The notes: generated by a model from the sequence alone, not told the origin. A stretch of 64,000 nt of DNA from Pseudomonas massiliensis (GCF_000826105.1 NZ_CCYK01000007.1:1116001-1180000), one strand, 5' to 3'; numbered from the stretch's first letter, positions 46,229-54,923 are shown. Made by a program: numbers and translations.

Positions 46229-47268
46229 CAGGCGAATACCTGCAAGTGGTGTGGTGGCAGGGCGACCCACAGCGGCCCTTCGCCCAGTCGACGGGTCGCT
46301 TCGGCGGATAGCTCGGCATGCAAGGTATGCCCGGGAAGGTTGTCCAGCTCGAACGCCAGCCGGCAGCGGTTGCCCAGGAAAGTCAGGCCCTTGGGCCTGG
46401 CGCTGCACAGGTTGGCTTCGTGTACCGGCGGGTTGACCGCAACCGTTTCTGGGCGACAGAACAGCTGCCCCCGGGCATGGGCCGGGGGGGCGGCCAGGGT
46501 CAGGCTCAGCCCTCCTACCCGAGCCTGTGTGCCGTCGCGTTCGAACGGCAGCCAGTTGCCCTGGCCGAGGAAGCCGGCCACGAAGGCGCTGGCGGGCTGG
46601 CGGTACAGCTGCTCGGCGGCGCCGTATTGTTCCACCCGGCCCTGATGGATGACCGCGATGCGGTCGGCCATGAGCATGGCTTCGTCCTGATGGTGAGTGA
46701 CCATCAAGGTGGTAATGCCCAATTGACGCTGCAGCTGCCGTAGCTCGCCGCACAAGCGCTCACGTACCTGAGCATCCAGGGCTGACATGGGCTCGTCCAA
46801 GAGCAGGACTGTAGGGTTGGGCGCCAGCGCGCGGGCCAGGGCCACGCGTTGCTGCTGGCCGCCGGAAAGCTGACCGGGATACTTGGCTTCACTTCCGGCC
46901 AGGCCCACCAGCTCCAGCATGTGCGCTACCCGTTCACGTGTCGCCTTGCGTCCTTGCCCGGCCAGCCCGTAGGCCACATTGGCCGCCACGCTGAGGTTGG
47001 GAAAAAGCGCGTAGGACTGGAAGACGATGCCATAGTCACGCGCCTGGGGTGGGAGGGTCGAGACGTCGCGCTCGCCGAAATGGATTTGCCCCTGGTCTTG
47101 GCGTTCCAGGCCGGCCAGGCAGCGTAGCAGGGTGGTCTTGCCGCAGCCGGAAGGGCCGAGCAGGCATACCAGCTCGCCTGGGTTGACGGTCAGGCTGACC
47201 CCATCCAAAGCCTTGAAGCCGCCGAAGGCTTTGTGCAAACCATTGATATGCAGACCGACCGCGCCCAT
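46228..47268 (-). CDS. 2-aminoethylphosphonate ABC transporter ATP-binding protein
   Basis: A 346-aa ABC ATPase. Walker A is GPSGCGKTT, the Q-loop VFQSYALFPNLSV, the signature LSGGQQQRVALARALA, Walker B VLLLDEPMSALD and the switch histidine VTHHQDEA. A C-terminal regulatory TOBE-like domain follows from about residue 240. It opens the transporter part of the AEP cluster, 111 nt after the LysR gene on the same strand. Confidence 0.93.
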   Translation of the reverse strand: MGAVGLHINGLHKAFGGFKALDGVSLTVNPGELVCLLGPSGCGKTTLLRCLAGLERQDQGQIHFGERDVSTLPPQARDYGIVFQSYALFPNLSVAANVAYGLAGQGRKATRERVAHMLELVGLAGSEAKYPGQLSGGQQQRVALARALAPNPTVLLLDEPMSALDAQVRERLCGELRQLQRQLGITTLMVTHHQDEAMLMADRIAVIHQGRVEQYGAAEQLYRQPASAFVAGFLGQGNWLPFERDGTQARVGGLSLTLAAPPAHARGQLFCRPETVAVNPPVHEANLCSARPKGLTFLGNRCRLAFELDNLPGHTLHAELSAEATRRLGEGPLWVALPPHHLQVFA

Positions 47269-47379
47269 GCTCGTACCTCGTTGGGGGGAAACGAGGCTTA
47301 TGCTGCGCTTGGCCTGCTAACGCTTGATGGCACCGGATCGAAAAGCAGTGATACTGCTATCGGTTTTTTTGTCATGCGC

Positions 47380-48237
47380 TCATTGCGCTTCGCGGGCCAG
47401 CGCCAGCAATGCTGCCGGTAGCCTTGCCTGGCGGCGGTCCTTCAGGCAGTAGAGGTATTCGGCGATCAGGGGCGCGCCCTCCAGGGCAATCACCCGCAGC
47501 GCCGGGTCATGGGGCACTTCATGGCGAGCGATCACGCTCACGCCCAGGTTGCGCAACACTGCTTCGCGAATGGATTCGCGGCTGCCGATTTCCAGCAGTG
47601 CCCCCGGGATCACACCCGCGGCCTGCAGCATCTGCTCGGTCAGCAGCCGGGTGGTAGAACCTGCCTCTCGCATCAACAGGCACTGACCGGTCAAGGCCTG
47701 GGGCGGCAGGCAGGCATGGGCGGCGAGAGGGTGGCTACCGTGTACCGCCAGCACTAGCGGGTCCTGGCCGAGCACCAGACGCACGAATCGACTGTCGTCC
47801 TCCAGCTGGGAGGACGCCGCCAGGTCCACCCGGTGTTCTTCCAGGGCTTCGATCACCTGCTGCGAGTTGCCGATCTCCAGGCTTACCTGGACCTGGGGGA
47901 AGCGAGCCCGTAGCCGCTTGACCAGGTCCAGCACGTAGTAGGGAGCGGTGGCACCCAGGCGCAAGCTCCCTTGCATCTGGCTGGCGTTACGCAGGTGAAA
48001 CTCGATGTCCGCCTCCTGGCGTAACCAGGTTTGCACCAACGGCAACAGGTTGGCCCCTTCCTCGCTGACCACCAGGCGGCGCCCGCCTCGGTAGAACAGT
48101 TCTATACCGTAGCGCGCCTCCAAGGCGCGAATCTGGGTAGTGACCGTGGGCTGGCTCAGGCCGAGTTTTTTCGCCGCCTGGGTGATGCTGCCAAGGCGAG
48201 CCACCGTGTAGAAAGCCTTGAGCTCGGGTGCCAGCAT
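47380..48237 (-). CDS. LysR-family regulator of aminoethylphosphonate use
   Basis: A 285-aa LysR regulator with an N-terminal winged helix (KAFYTVARLGSITQAAKKLG, LSQPTVTTQIRALEARYGIELF) and a substrate-binding domain. Sequence character and location match the LysR group tied to AEP catabolism (TIGR03339-like). It is the first gene of the minus-strand cluster and lies just upstream of the transporter, so it probably activates it in response to AEP or a breakdown product. The 111-nt gap to the ATPase gene may hold its binding site. Confidence 0.9.
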   Translation of the reverse strand: MLAPELKAFYTVARLGSITQAAKKLGLSQPTVTTQIRALEARYGIELFYRGGRRLVVSEEGANLLPLVQTWLRQEADIEFHLRNASQMQGSLRLGATAPYYVLDLVKRLRARFPQVQVSLEIGNSQQVIEALEEHRVDLAASSQLEDDSRFVRLVLGQDPLVLAVHGSHPLAAHACLPPQALTGQCLLMREAGSTTRLLTEQMLQAAGVIPGALLEIGSRESIREAVLRNLGVSVIARHEVPHDPALRVIALEGAPLIAEYLYCLKDRRQARLPAALLALAREAQ

Positions 48238-48459
48238 GGACGCTCACAGATCGTGACAGTAGGGCTGGCCAGGGTATCACGCAGTGCGTAGGGAGATGGG
48301 AACGGCTGTTCCCCACGGTGGCCACAATGGCTATGCAAGACTGGCCTTAGGTCTGGACCAAGGCTGCTGATACGGGTCGTCGGGGTACGGAATCCCTCCC
48401 GGAACGCCCGAACCCTCAGGCATTGTCCCGCGAAGCCAGGGCTGTACCCGCATGAGTAC

Positions 48460-48687
48460 TCAGCCTTGCCAGCCGGGCACCGCGACCCACGGCATGGGGT
48501 CGGCAAAGACGGCGACTTCACAGCTACGCCTGTGCTGGAAGGGCTGCCGGCTCTGCCAGCGGCCCTGGCTCGACCCGCAATGCCTGCAGGTCAAGCGATC
48601 GCCGCGCAGGGACCAATGGGTTTCCCATGCGGTGATTGCATCCATTGCGAGGTCAAGCCGGGCGAAGCTGGATTGGATTGCGGCCAT
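48460..48687 (-). CDS. Small zinc-ribbon-like protein of unknown function
   Basis: A 75-aa protein beginning MAAIQSSFARLDLAMDAI. The start is set by a strong GGGAGG ribosome site 7 nt upstream; a longer frame lacks one. The middle has a CxxC pair in LTCRHCGSSQ followed about 20 residues later by a His/Cys pair in HRRSCEV, suggesting one zinc site. The N-terminal helix contains WETHWSLRGD. No family was recognised with confidence. It is upstream of the LysR gene on the same strand with a 220-nt gap. Confidence 0.65.
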   Translation of the reverse strand: MAAIQSSFARLDLAMDAITAWETHWSLRGDRLTCRHCGSSQGRWQSRQPFQHRRSCEVAVFADPMPWVAVPGWQG

Positions 48688-48872
48688 ATGCCACCTCCCT
48701 GTCATGATTAAAGTAGAGACGTGCGCGCTGAAAAGGTTCTGGCCGGTGGTCGGCTTTTTTTCAACCCGCCTGTTGGAAAGGCCATCGTGGTTGTGGGGCA
48801 GGTGGTCGCGAGGGTGATGAAGAACCACGCACAGACGCAAGGGTCTCAAGTGCTCACAGCCAGGGGGCCGGA

Positions 48873-49802
48873 ATGGACGACTTTGTGATTCAACCTTTGC
48901 GCGAGAGCGACCTGAGCGAAGCCCGCGAGGTGGTACGTGAAGCCTTTGCGACCTTCATGGGCGCAGCCGCACCGGGGGAGTTCTGGAATGATCGCGATTA
49001 TGTGGAGGGTCGCTGGCGTGCCGAGCATACGGCCTGGTTCAAGGTAGACATCAACGGACAGATGGCCGGGGTCGCGGGTGTCGCGCGCTGGGGTAGCCAC
49101 GCGGTCGTAGGGCCGGTAGCGGTGCGCCCGGCCTACTGGGAGCGCAAGTTGGCCAAGGCGCTGATGGCGGCAGTCAGCGGCCAGCTCGATGCCTGGGGGA
49201 TTGATCACGCGGGGTTGTTCACCTTTCCTGACAGCCCGCGGCACCTAGGGCTCTATCAAGGTTTCGGCTTCTGGCCCCAGGCCTTGACCGCGGTCATGGC
49301 TCGGGCTGTCGAAGGCCAGGCCAGCGGCTCGGCCCCTGTGTGCGCGGCCCTGAGCCAGGCCCAACGCCAGGCCTGCGCCGCCTTGGCCAATGAGGCGGCG
49401 GCCGGGCTCGACCCTACCGGCGAGCTCGACGCCGTGGAACGCCTCGGGCTGGGAGCGAACCTGCTATTGCATGGAGCCGATGGCGAACTCGAAGCCTTCG
49501 CCGCCTGCCACTTCGGCCCCCGCAGCGAAGCCGGCGAGGGCGTGTGCTACGTCAAGTTCGCCATGGTTAGCGGTGGGGACGAGGCCAGCGCGCGGATGGA
49601 ACGGTTGTTGATCGCCTGCAACGACCTTGCCCTCGCTCACGGTCAGACCCGACTCATGCTGGGGGTGAATACCGGGCGCCGTAGCGCCTACCAGTATCTG
49701 CTGAGCGCGGGTTTCGCCATTCAGATCCTTGGTGTGACCATGCATCGGGGCAGTGGAGGCTATGACCAGCCCCAGGTGTGGATCTGTGATGATTGGCGGT
49801 GA
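48873..49802 (+). CDS. GNAT-family acetyltransferase with two GNAT-like halves
   Basis: A 309-aa protein. The N-terminal half is a GNAT domain: IQPLRESDLSEAREVVREAF, VVGPVAVRPAYWERKLAKAL (acetyl-CoA loop region) and LGLYQGFGFWPQ. The C-terminal half has a second, more diverged GNAT-like pattern with RLMLGVNTGRRSAYQYLLSA, close to the usual YxxLxxxGF ending. Acceptor is unknown. It is divergent from the small zinc-ribbon gene. Confidence 0.85.
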   Translation: MDDFVIQPLRESDLSEAREVVREAFATFMGAAAPGEFWNDRDYVEGRWRAEHTAWFKVDINGQMAGVAGVARWGSHAVVGPVAVRPAYWERKLAKALMAAVSGQLDAWGIDHAGLFTFPDSPRHLGLYQGFGFWPQALTAVMARAVEGQASGSAPVCAALSQAQRQACAALANEAAAGLDPTGELDAVERLGLGANLLLHGADGELEAFAACHFGPRSEAGEGVCYVKFAMVSGGDEASARMERLLIACNDLALAHGQTRLMLGVNTGRRSAYQYLLSAGFAIQILGVTMHRGSGGYDQPQVWICDDWR

Positions 49803-49850
49803 TTGTGCTTTCAGGCCTTTCGGCTCGGCGCACACCTGGTTAGAGCCAGT

Positions 49851-49865
49851 GCCAGCTGGCGAAGC
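49851..49865. repeat. Short intergenic REP-like motif GCCAGCTGGCGAAGC
   Basis: Shares the AGCTGGCGAA core with the long palindrome at 21030-21120 and with a motif near 52613-52637. It lies between convergent genes. Family membership rests on this short core only. Confidence 0.35.
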
Positions 49866-49934
49866 TTGTGCGGATGGCACAGACGACGCGGAATGCGCCT
49901 CGGCTCGGCCGAGTGGAGGCATGGCGAAGCTGGG

Positions 49935-49956
49935 CGCCCGCCAGGGAAGGCGGGCG
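49935..49956. terminator. GC-rich hairpin between GNAT and sulfotransferase genes
   Basis: CGCCCGCC (49935-49942) pairs with GGCGGGCG (49949-49956) around a 6-base loop between two convergent stops. No T-run follows; a bidirectional terminator is likely. Confidence 0.5.
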
Positions 49957-49998
49957 AGGGAACTCAGGCAACTTCCCACCCTACCAGAGCAAAGCACC

Positions 49999-52533
49999 TC
50001 ATCGGCACGACCCCAGCGCTTCGAGCAGGGGACCAAGGTGCGCCTCGTAATTGCGCCAGCGCTGCACCGAACTGCTGTACAGGGGCTCTCGCACCTGAGT
50101 CAGGCTGGCAGTGCGGATACTGCGTTCGGTGCGGTGGAAGGCCAGGCAGGCATCGTTCCAGGGCAGGCCGCAGAACTCCAACAGGCGCGCCGCCTGGCCG
50201 GGCAGGTCTGCCACCAGGTCTTCATAGCGGACTTCCAGCAGGCGCCCGGCCGGTAGCACCTGGCGCCAATGGGCCATCAGCCCCGCGTAGTGACGATAGT
50301 GAGCGCCCAGTTCGGCCAGGTCGTAGGTGGCTTCCTGATGCTCGCTGAACAGGCGGGTGTAGCAGGACAGGCAGGTGTCCACCGGGTCGCGGCTGACATG
50401 GATGATCCGGGCGTTGGGCAGCATGGCCGGGATAAGCCCGGCCGCCATGTAGTTCGCGGGTAGCTTGTCGGTGATGCGCAAGGCGTCAGGGCCATGTCGA
50501 CGCAGCCGTCGGACATATTCCCGGCCCAGGGCGCTCAGGTGCCCGGCATCGGCCTGGCGAAGGTTCGCAGGGTAGGGCGCCGGCCCATGGCCAGGTAGCG
50601 GCAATTGCAACAGGCGTAGCAGTTCGTGAAGTTCTCCGGCGGCTGCCACGCTCGGATGGCTGGCCAGTATTTGCTCCGTGAGCGTGCTGCCGGAGCGTGG
50701 CATGCCTAACACGAAGACGGGCAGCTCGCTGGGGTCGCCCTGGCCCTCCAGGCCGCGCAGCCGGGGCCCGTCGAATTCGGCGATGATCGCCCGCAGGCGC
50801 GCTTCGTCCGCTTCGCTGCTGTAGTCCAGGGTAGCGCGCTTGAGTCGCGCGCCCTGGGAGAAATGACTGAAGGCCTGTTTGTACTGGCCCAGCTCGTCAT
50901 AGCCCTTGCCCAGGGCGTAATGCAGCGCGATACGTCGGCCCGGGCTCGCCTGGCTGCTGGCGGCCAGCATTTGCTCCATGCGCGCCAGGTTAGGTTCGCC
51001 CGGGCGTGCCTTGCGTGCCTGGGCCAAGTGATAGCGGGCCCCATGATGGTCGGGCTGCGCGGCCAGGGTCTGTTCGAGCAAGGTCACCGCTTCGGCCTGA
51101 CGACCTCGCTCCAGGGCCAGGCTGGCCAGGCCCACCGACGCGTCGGCGAAGTCGGGACGCAGGGCCAGGGCGCGTTGCAGGGCTTCTTCGGCCAGGGCAC
51201 TGTCACCTTCTTCGGCGTGCATTGTACCCAGTTGGCACCAGGCATCGGCATGCTCCGGGCTGCGCGCCACCGCGGCCTGAAGCAGCTGCACTCCCTGCTC
51301 GCGCTGGTCCAGCTCGGCCAGGCAGCGCGCCATGCCGATGCAGGCCTTGATATGACCTGGGCGCTGTTGCAGCGCCTGGGCCAACAGATGCCGGGCTTCC
51401 CGGGGGCGCGCCTGGCGCAACCGCACCAGGCCCAGGTTACACAGCGCATCCGGTGAATCGGGTGCCAGCTCGACCGCCTGCTCCAGCGCCTCGGCGGCCT
51501 CGTGCAGACGCTCGGCTTCCATGAGCACGGCACCCAGGTTGGAGAGCGCTTCAGGGTAGTCTGGCCGGGCCACCAGGGCCTGCCGATAACCGGAGATGGC
51601 CCCTTCGAGATCGTGCCGGGCGTGGGCAATGCTCGCCAGATTGTTCAAGGATGGCACCATGCCAGGCTGCAATTGAAGCGCCTGGTGATGGCAGGCCTCG
51701 GCGCGCTCCAGCTCGCCCAGGTCGAACCAGGCCAGACCAAGGTTGCTATGGGCCGAGGCGGCGGCTGGTGCCAGCGCGACCGCGCGCTCGCCATGAGCTA
51801 CCGCGGGACGCGCCTGCCCCTGCTGACGAAGCATCTCAGCCAGGTTGCTATGCAGCAGCGGAGCGTTGGGTGCCTCTTCGACCAGCCGGGCCATGGCCTG
51901 CAGGGCTTCCTTGACTTCACCATTGCGGTACAGGTGCAACGCCTGCTGGTGGCGAACTTCGAGGGGCGCCGTCTGGGCCGCTTGCCAAGGCAGTGCCTGC
52001 TGAACGTAGCGGGCGAGGGCTTCCAGGCTTTGCGCCAGGCTCTGCCGGTGGGTATCCAGGCGTAGCTGGGGCGCGAGCGGAGACTCATAGGGCGCGTCCA
52101 CCCCGGTGAAGCCGGGCAACTGCCCGGCGCGGGCCCGGCGGTACAGACCCTTGGTGTCTCGCGCTTCACAGGTGGCCAGGTCAGCCGCCACGTGAATTTC
52201 ATGGAACGCTGGAATGATTTCCCTGGCCCGCTCGCGGTCGGCCCGGTAGGGGGAGATCAAAGAAACGATGCACAAAAGGCCTGCTTCGGCAAAGAGCGCC
52301 GCGACCTGGGCAGTGCGCCTGACGTTTTCGGCGCGGTCCGCGGGGCTGAAGCCGAGGTCCTGGTTCAGGCCTGTTCGCAGCCGATCCCCGTCGAGCACGA
52401 AGCAAGGGTAGCCCAACGGCTGCAAGCGCGCCGCGAGCCCCTCGGCGAGGGTTGTCTTACCGGCGCCGGAAAGGCCGGTCAGCCAGAGCACGGCGCCGGG
52501 CCGGGTGCTGTAGGGCGGGGTCGGGGTGATCAC
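49999..52533 (-). CDS. APS kinase-TPR-sulfotransferase fusion protein
   Basis: An 844-aa cytosolic-looking fusion. Residues about 10-190 are a complete APS kinase (CysC): P-loop GLSGAGKTT at 20-28, DGDRLRTGLNQDLGFS at 48-63, ADRAENVRRTAQVA, SPYRADRERAR and KGLYRRARAGQLPGFTGVD. This domain makes PAPS from APS and ATP. Residues about 195-520 hold roughly nine TPR units. Residues about 600-840 are a PAPS-dependent sulfotransferase with the 5'-phosphosulfate loop GMPRSGSTLTEQIL near 610 and the 3'-phosphate motif IHVSRDPVDTCLSCY near 710. The protein could therefore make and use its own sulfate donor. The acceptor is unknown; TPRs may bind it. It stands alone as a transcription unit, with glycosyltransferases nearby. 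Confidence 0.93.
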   Translation of the reverse strand: MITPTPPYSTRPGAVLWLTGLSGAGKTTLAEGLAARLQPLGYPCFVLDGDRLRTGLNQDLGFSPADRAENVRRTAQVAALFAEAGLLCIVSLISPYRADRERAREIIPAFHEIHVAADLATCEARDTKGLYRRARAGQLPGFTGVDAPYESPLAPQLRLDTHRQSLAQSLEALARYVQQALPWQAAQTAPLEVRHQQALHLYRNGEVKEALQAMARLVEEAPNAPLLHSNLAEMLRQQGQARPAVAHGERAVALAPAAASAHSNLGLAWFDLGELERAEACHHQALQLQPGMVPSLNNLASIAHARHDLEGAISGYRQALVARPDYPEALSNLGAVLMEAERLHEAAEALEQAVELAPDSPDALCNLGLVRLRQARPREARHLLAQALQQRPGHIKACIGMARCLAELDQREQGVQLLQAAVARSPEHADAWCQLGTMHAEEGDSALAEEALQRALALRPDFADASVGLASLALERGRQAEAVTLLEQTLAAQPDHHGARYHLAQARKARPGEPNLARMEQMLAASSQASPGRRIALHYALGKGYDELGQYKQAFSHFSQGARLKRATLDYSSEADEARLRAIIAEFDGPRLRGLEGQGDPSELPVFVLGMPRSGSTLTEQILASHPSVAAAGELHELLRLLQLPLPGHGPAPYPANLRQADAGHLSALGREYVRRLRRHGPDALRITDKLPANYMAAGLIPAMLPNARIIHVSRDPVDTCLSCYTRLFSEHQEATYDLAELGAHYRHYAGLMAHWRQVLPAGRLLEVRYEDLVADLPGQAARLLEFCGLPWNDACLAFHRTERSIRTASLTQVREPLYSSSVQRWRNYEAHLGPLLEALGSCR

Positions 52534-52612
52534 AGGTCACTCGCTCCATCGGGTGTCTGGGGCGCCGCGCGAGTGCGGCGCTCGACCCAGCATAGCTTGC
52601 AATCACCTTGTT

Positions 52613-52637
52613 GGAGCCAGCGAAGCTGGCGAATGCG
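52613..52637. repeat. Intergenic REP-like motif with AGCTGGCGAA core
   Basis: The sequence GGAGCCAGCGAAGCTGGCGA (52613-52632) contains a GCCAGC/GCTGGC inverted pair and the core seen at 21030-21120 and 49851. It lies between the fusion gene and the small acidic protein gene. Confidence 0.35.
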
Positions 52638-52670
52638 CCCCGGCAGTCCCAGGTTATCGAATCAGGGGCG

Positions 52671-52880
52671 TCAAAGCCGCCGCTCTACCTCGCGATTGGC
52701 GCGTTCCAGGGTCTCGACGTCCTGTTCCTTGCGCTTGATGGAGGTAGGCGTGATCAGCTTGTCCACATCGTCGGTATCCGAGTCAGGCTGTTCGATGTCG
52801 CGTTCCACTACATCCACGGGCTTGCCTTCGCTGTCGGTCACTGGGGCATTGGGTTGCCGGCGGTTTTCTTCGTTGTTCAT
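52671..52880 (-). CDS. Small acidic disordered protein
   Basis: A 69-aa protein beginning MNNEENRRQPNAPVTD with a good GGAGG site 5 nt upstream. It is rich in Asp, Glu and Arg, has no hydrophobic core (VVERDIEQPDSDTDDVD) and ends in a short charged helix (TLERANREVERRL). It looks like the small hydrophilic proteins common in Pseudomonas, often stress-linked, but no family was recognised. It is divergent from the hemerythrin gene. Confidence 0.65.
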   Translation of the reverse strand: MNNEENRRQPNAPVTDSEGKPVDVVERDIEQPDSDTDDVDKLITPTSIKRKEQDVETLERANREVERRL

Positions 52881-53175
52881 TCAAGCCTCCAAAACGCTTT
52901 CGACGGCCCGGCTCGGTCAGGGGCGCCAGCCGGGGATACATCGCTTTCGATGCCCGGTAGGCGCGTTCGTTCGAAGCGGCTGCGCTTGCAGGGTTCTGCC
53001 TGAACCGGCTCGCCTTCCGCTTATCCGCGGTCGCTTGAGTCGATGGAACCAATGGCCTGCCGTCTCGCTCAGCATAAGGGAGACCACTCACTCGAAGTGC
53101 CAAACAGGGCCAGCACGAACCGACGGCATGCTGGGCCAGAAAAATGACCGTCGAGCCTAGCCTGAGGACCACACC

Positions 53176-53643
53176 ATGAACGCCATCGAATTGCTGAAGC
53201 AGGACCACGAACGTCTCAAGGGGCTGTTCGAAGAGCTGACCAAGACCACCGAGCGCGGCGTCAAGAAACGGGCCGAGCTGCTCGGCAAGATCGAGCTTGA
53301 ACTGACTCTGCACACTCATATCGAGGAAGACATCCTGTACCCGGCTTTCAAGGAAGCCGGAAGCAAGGAAGAGGACGTGATGTACTACGAGGCCAAGGAA
53401 GAGCACCGTGCGGTGGAAGCCCTGGTGCTGCCTGACCTGAAGGCCACCGACCCGGCCACCCCGGCCTTCGCCGGTCGGGCCAAGGTGTGCAAGGAAATGC
53501 TCGAGCATCACATCGAAGAAGAAGAAGAGGAAATGTTCCCCAAGGCCCAGGAATTGCTGGGCGACAAGCTGGATGAAATCGGCGCCCAGATGGAACAGCT
53601 CAAGCAGCAACTGAAGAAAGAGCTGACTCGCAAGGCCGCCTGA
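53176..53643 (+). CDS. Hemerythrin HHE-domain protein
   Basis: A 155-aa four-helix protein with the non-haem di-iron ligands spaced as in hemerythrin-like proteins: LLKQDHERLKGLFEEL, LTLHTHIEEDILYPAF, AKEEHRAVEALVLPDL and MLEHHIEEEEEEMFPKA. Such proteins bind oxygen or NO or store iron (family knowledge). The divergent region to the small acidic gene is 295 nt and holds both promoters; no further structure was identified there. Confidence 0.9.
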   Translation: MNAIELLKQDHERLKGLFEELTKTTERGVKKRAELLGKIELELTLHTHIEEDILYPAFKEAGSKEEDVMYYEAKEEHRAVEALVLPDLKATDPATPAFAGRAKVCKEMLEHHIEEEEEEMFPKAQELLGDKLDEIGAQMEQLKQQLKKELTRKAA

Positions 53644-53706
53644 CCCTCCCCATGGCCACTCGAGCGCTCCGGTCCGGGACCCATGGCCCTGAGCCGGGAG
53701 CGCGGC

Positions 53707-53898
53707 GGGTGGCCTTTGTCATTGGAAGACCCGATGCCGACCACCTCCCACAGCCCCGCCCCCCAGAAGTCTCGGGCCCCGTCCCGACCATTGCGTATCG
53801 GGGGTGGCCTGTGTCATTGGAAGACCCGATGCCGACCACCTCCCACAGCCCCGCCCCCCAGAAGTCTCGGGCCCCGTCCCGACCATTGCGTATCGGGG
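53707..53898 (+). repeat. 95-bp direct tandem duplication over a gene start
   Basis: Copy one is about 53707-53803 and copy two about 53802-53898, offset by exactly 95 nt with one internal mismatch (53716 versus 53811). Each copy holds the same ribosome site and ATG (53734 and 53829) and the first ~24 codons of the glycosyltransferase. Because 95 is not a multiple of three, the first start runs out of frame into copy two. Confidence 0.95.
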
Positions 53899-54923
53899 TC
53901 ATCGCGCATATCCAGTTTCCCATCCGGCAACCCTTCGCGGGCGGGCTGGAAGCCTTTACCCACGACATCGTGCTGGGCCTACGCGCCCGTGGCCATGAGG
54001 TGATCCTGTTCGCCCGGGACGGGAGCGCTGAAACGCTGCGGGTCGACCCTATCATCGAGCACCGTTGCCTGCCGATCAGCCTGAGCGAAGGCTATATGGC
54101 CGAGCACCATGCCTACCTGGGCCTGATGCAGCGCATCGACAGCCTGGGCCTGGATGTGATCTTCAACAACGCCTTGCACTATGTGCCGGCGACCATGGCC
54201 AGCCTGCTGCGCACGCCAATGCTGACGGTGCTGCATACGCCGCCCTTCTTCGAATTGATCAACGCCTACGGCGACGGCCGCGCCGCTGGCAGGTTCTGTA
54301 CGGTCTCGGCCGCCAATGCCCGGAGTTGGCAGCACCTGTTGCCCGAGTGCGAGGTCATTCCCAACGGTATCGACCTTCAGGCCTGGATGCCTTCGGCCAC
54401 GCCACCGGGCGACCATGCCCTGTGGTTCGGACGCCTTGTCCCCGAAAAAGGCGCGCACCTGGCCATCGAAGCGGCGCGCAAGGCGGGCATGGAAATCCAC
54501 CTGGCCGGGAACATGGCCGATGATGACTATTTCCGCCAGTACATCGAGCCCCTGCTGGGGCCACGGGTACACCATCTGGGGCATCTCTCCCGGGAACAGT
54601 TGGTTATGGCGCTCGCCCAAGCCAAGGTCGCCCTGGTCACTCCCTGCTGGGACGAGCCCTTCGGCCTGGTAGTGGCCGAGGCCATGGCCTGCGGTACGCC
54701 GGTGGCAGGCTTCGACCGGGGCGCCATCGCCGACCTGGTGACCGAGGACACCGGCGTGGTGGTCCCAGCCAATGATGTCGAAGCCCTGGCGGCAGCCATG
54801 CCGATCGCGGCAGGCAAGTCCCGCCAGGCCTGCCGTGCCCTGGCCGAGCAGAACTGGGGTTTCGACCTGATGCTGAGCCGATACGAGCGACTGCTGGCCG
54901 AGGTCGCTGCTGGCCATGCATGA
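53829..54923 (+). CDS. Glycosyltransferase family 4 protein
   Basis: A 364-aa GT-B enzyme. The start MPTTSHSPAPQKSR lies in the second copy of a 95-bp tandem duplication, with GGAAG about 7 nt upstream; an in-frame extension to 53652 reads through the duplicated DNA in the wrong frame and is rejected. The N-terminal domain has LRIGVIAHIQFPIRQP and GGLEAFTHDIVLGLRARGHE. The C-terminal GT1-type domain has LWFGRLVPEKGAHLAIEAAR and CWDEPFGLVVAEAMACGTPV with the conserved glutamates. Sugar donor and acceptor are unknown. It overlaps the next glycosyltransferase by 8 nt. Confidence 0.9.
   Translation: MPTTSHSPAPQKSRAPSRPLRIGVIAHIQFPIRQPFAGGLEAFTHDIVLGLRARGHEVILFARDGSAETLRVDPIIEHRCLPISLSEGYMAEHHAYLGLMQRIDSLGLDVIFNNALHYVPATMASLLRTPMLTVLHTPPFFELINAYGDGRAAGRFCTVSAANARSWQHLLPECEVIPNGIDLQAWMPSATPPGDHALWFGRLVPEKGAHLAIEAARKAGMEIHLAGNMADDDYFRQYIEPLLGPRVHHLGHLSREQLVMALAQAKVALVTPCWDEPFGLVVAEAMACGTPVAGFDRGAIADLVTEDTGVVVPANDVEALAAAMPIAAGKSRQACRALAEQNWGFDLMLSRYERLLAEVAAGHA

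Noticed and set aside
46229..46753. N-terminal extension of the permease gene
   Set aside because: It lies inside the ATPase gene in another frame; the TGATG junction at 46226-46230 gives the expected start.
48452..48817. Plus-strand open frame over the zinc-ribbon-like gene
   Set aside because: No ribosome site; the minus-strand gene has a strong site and a sensible cysteine pattern.
53683..54003. 106-codon frame containing the first duplicated glycosyltransferase start
   Set aside because: After ~24 normal codons from the duplicated start it is frameshifted into nonsense; treated as a by-product of the tandem duplication.
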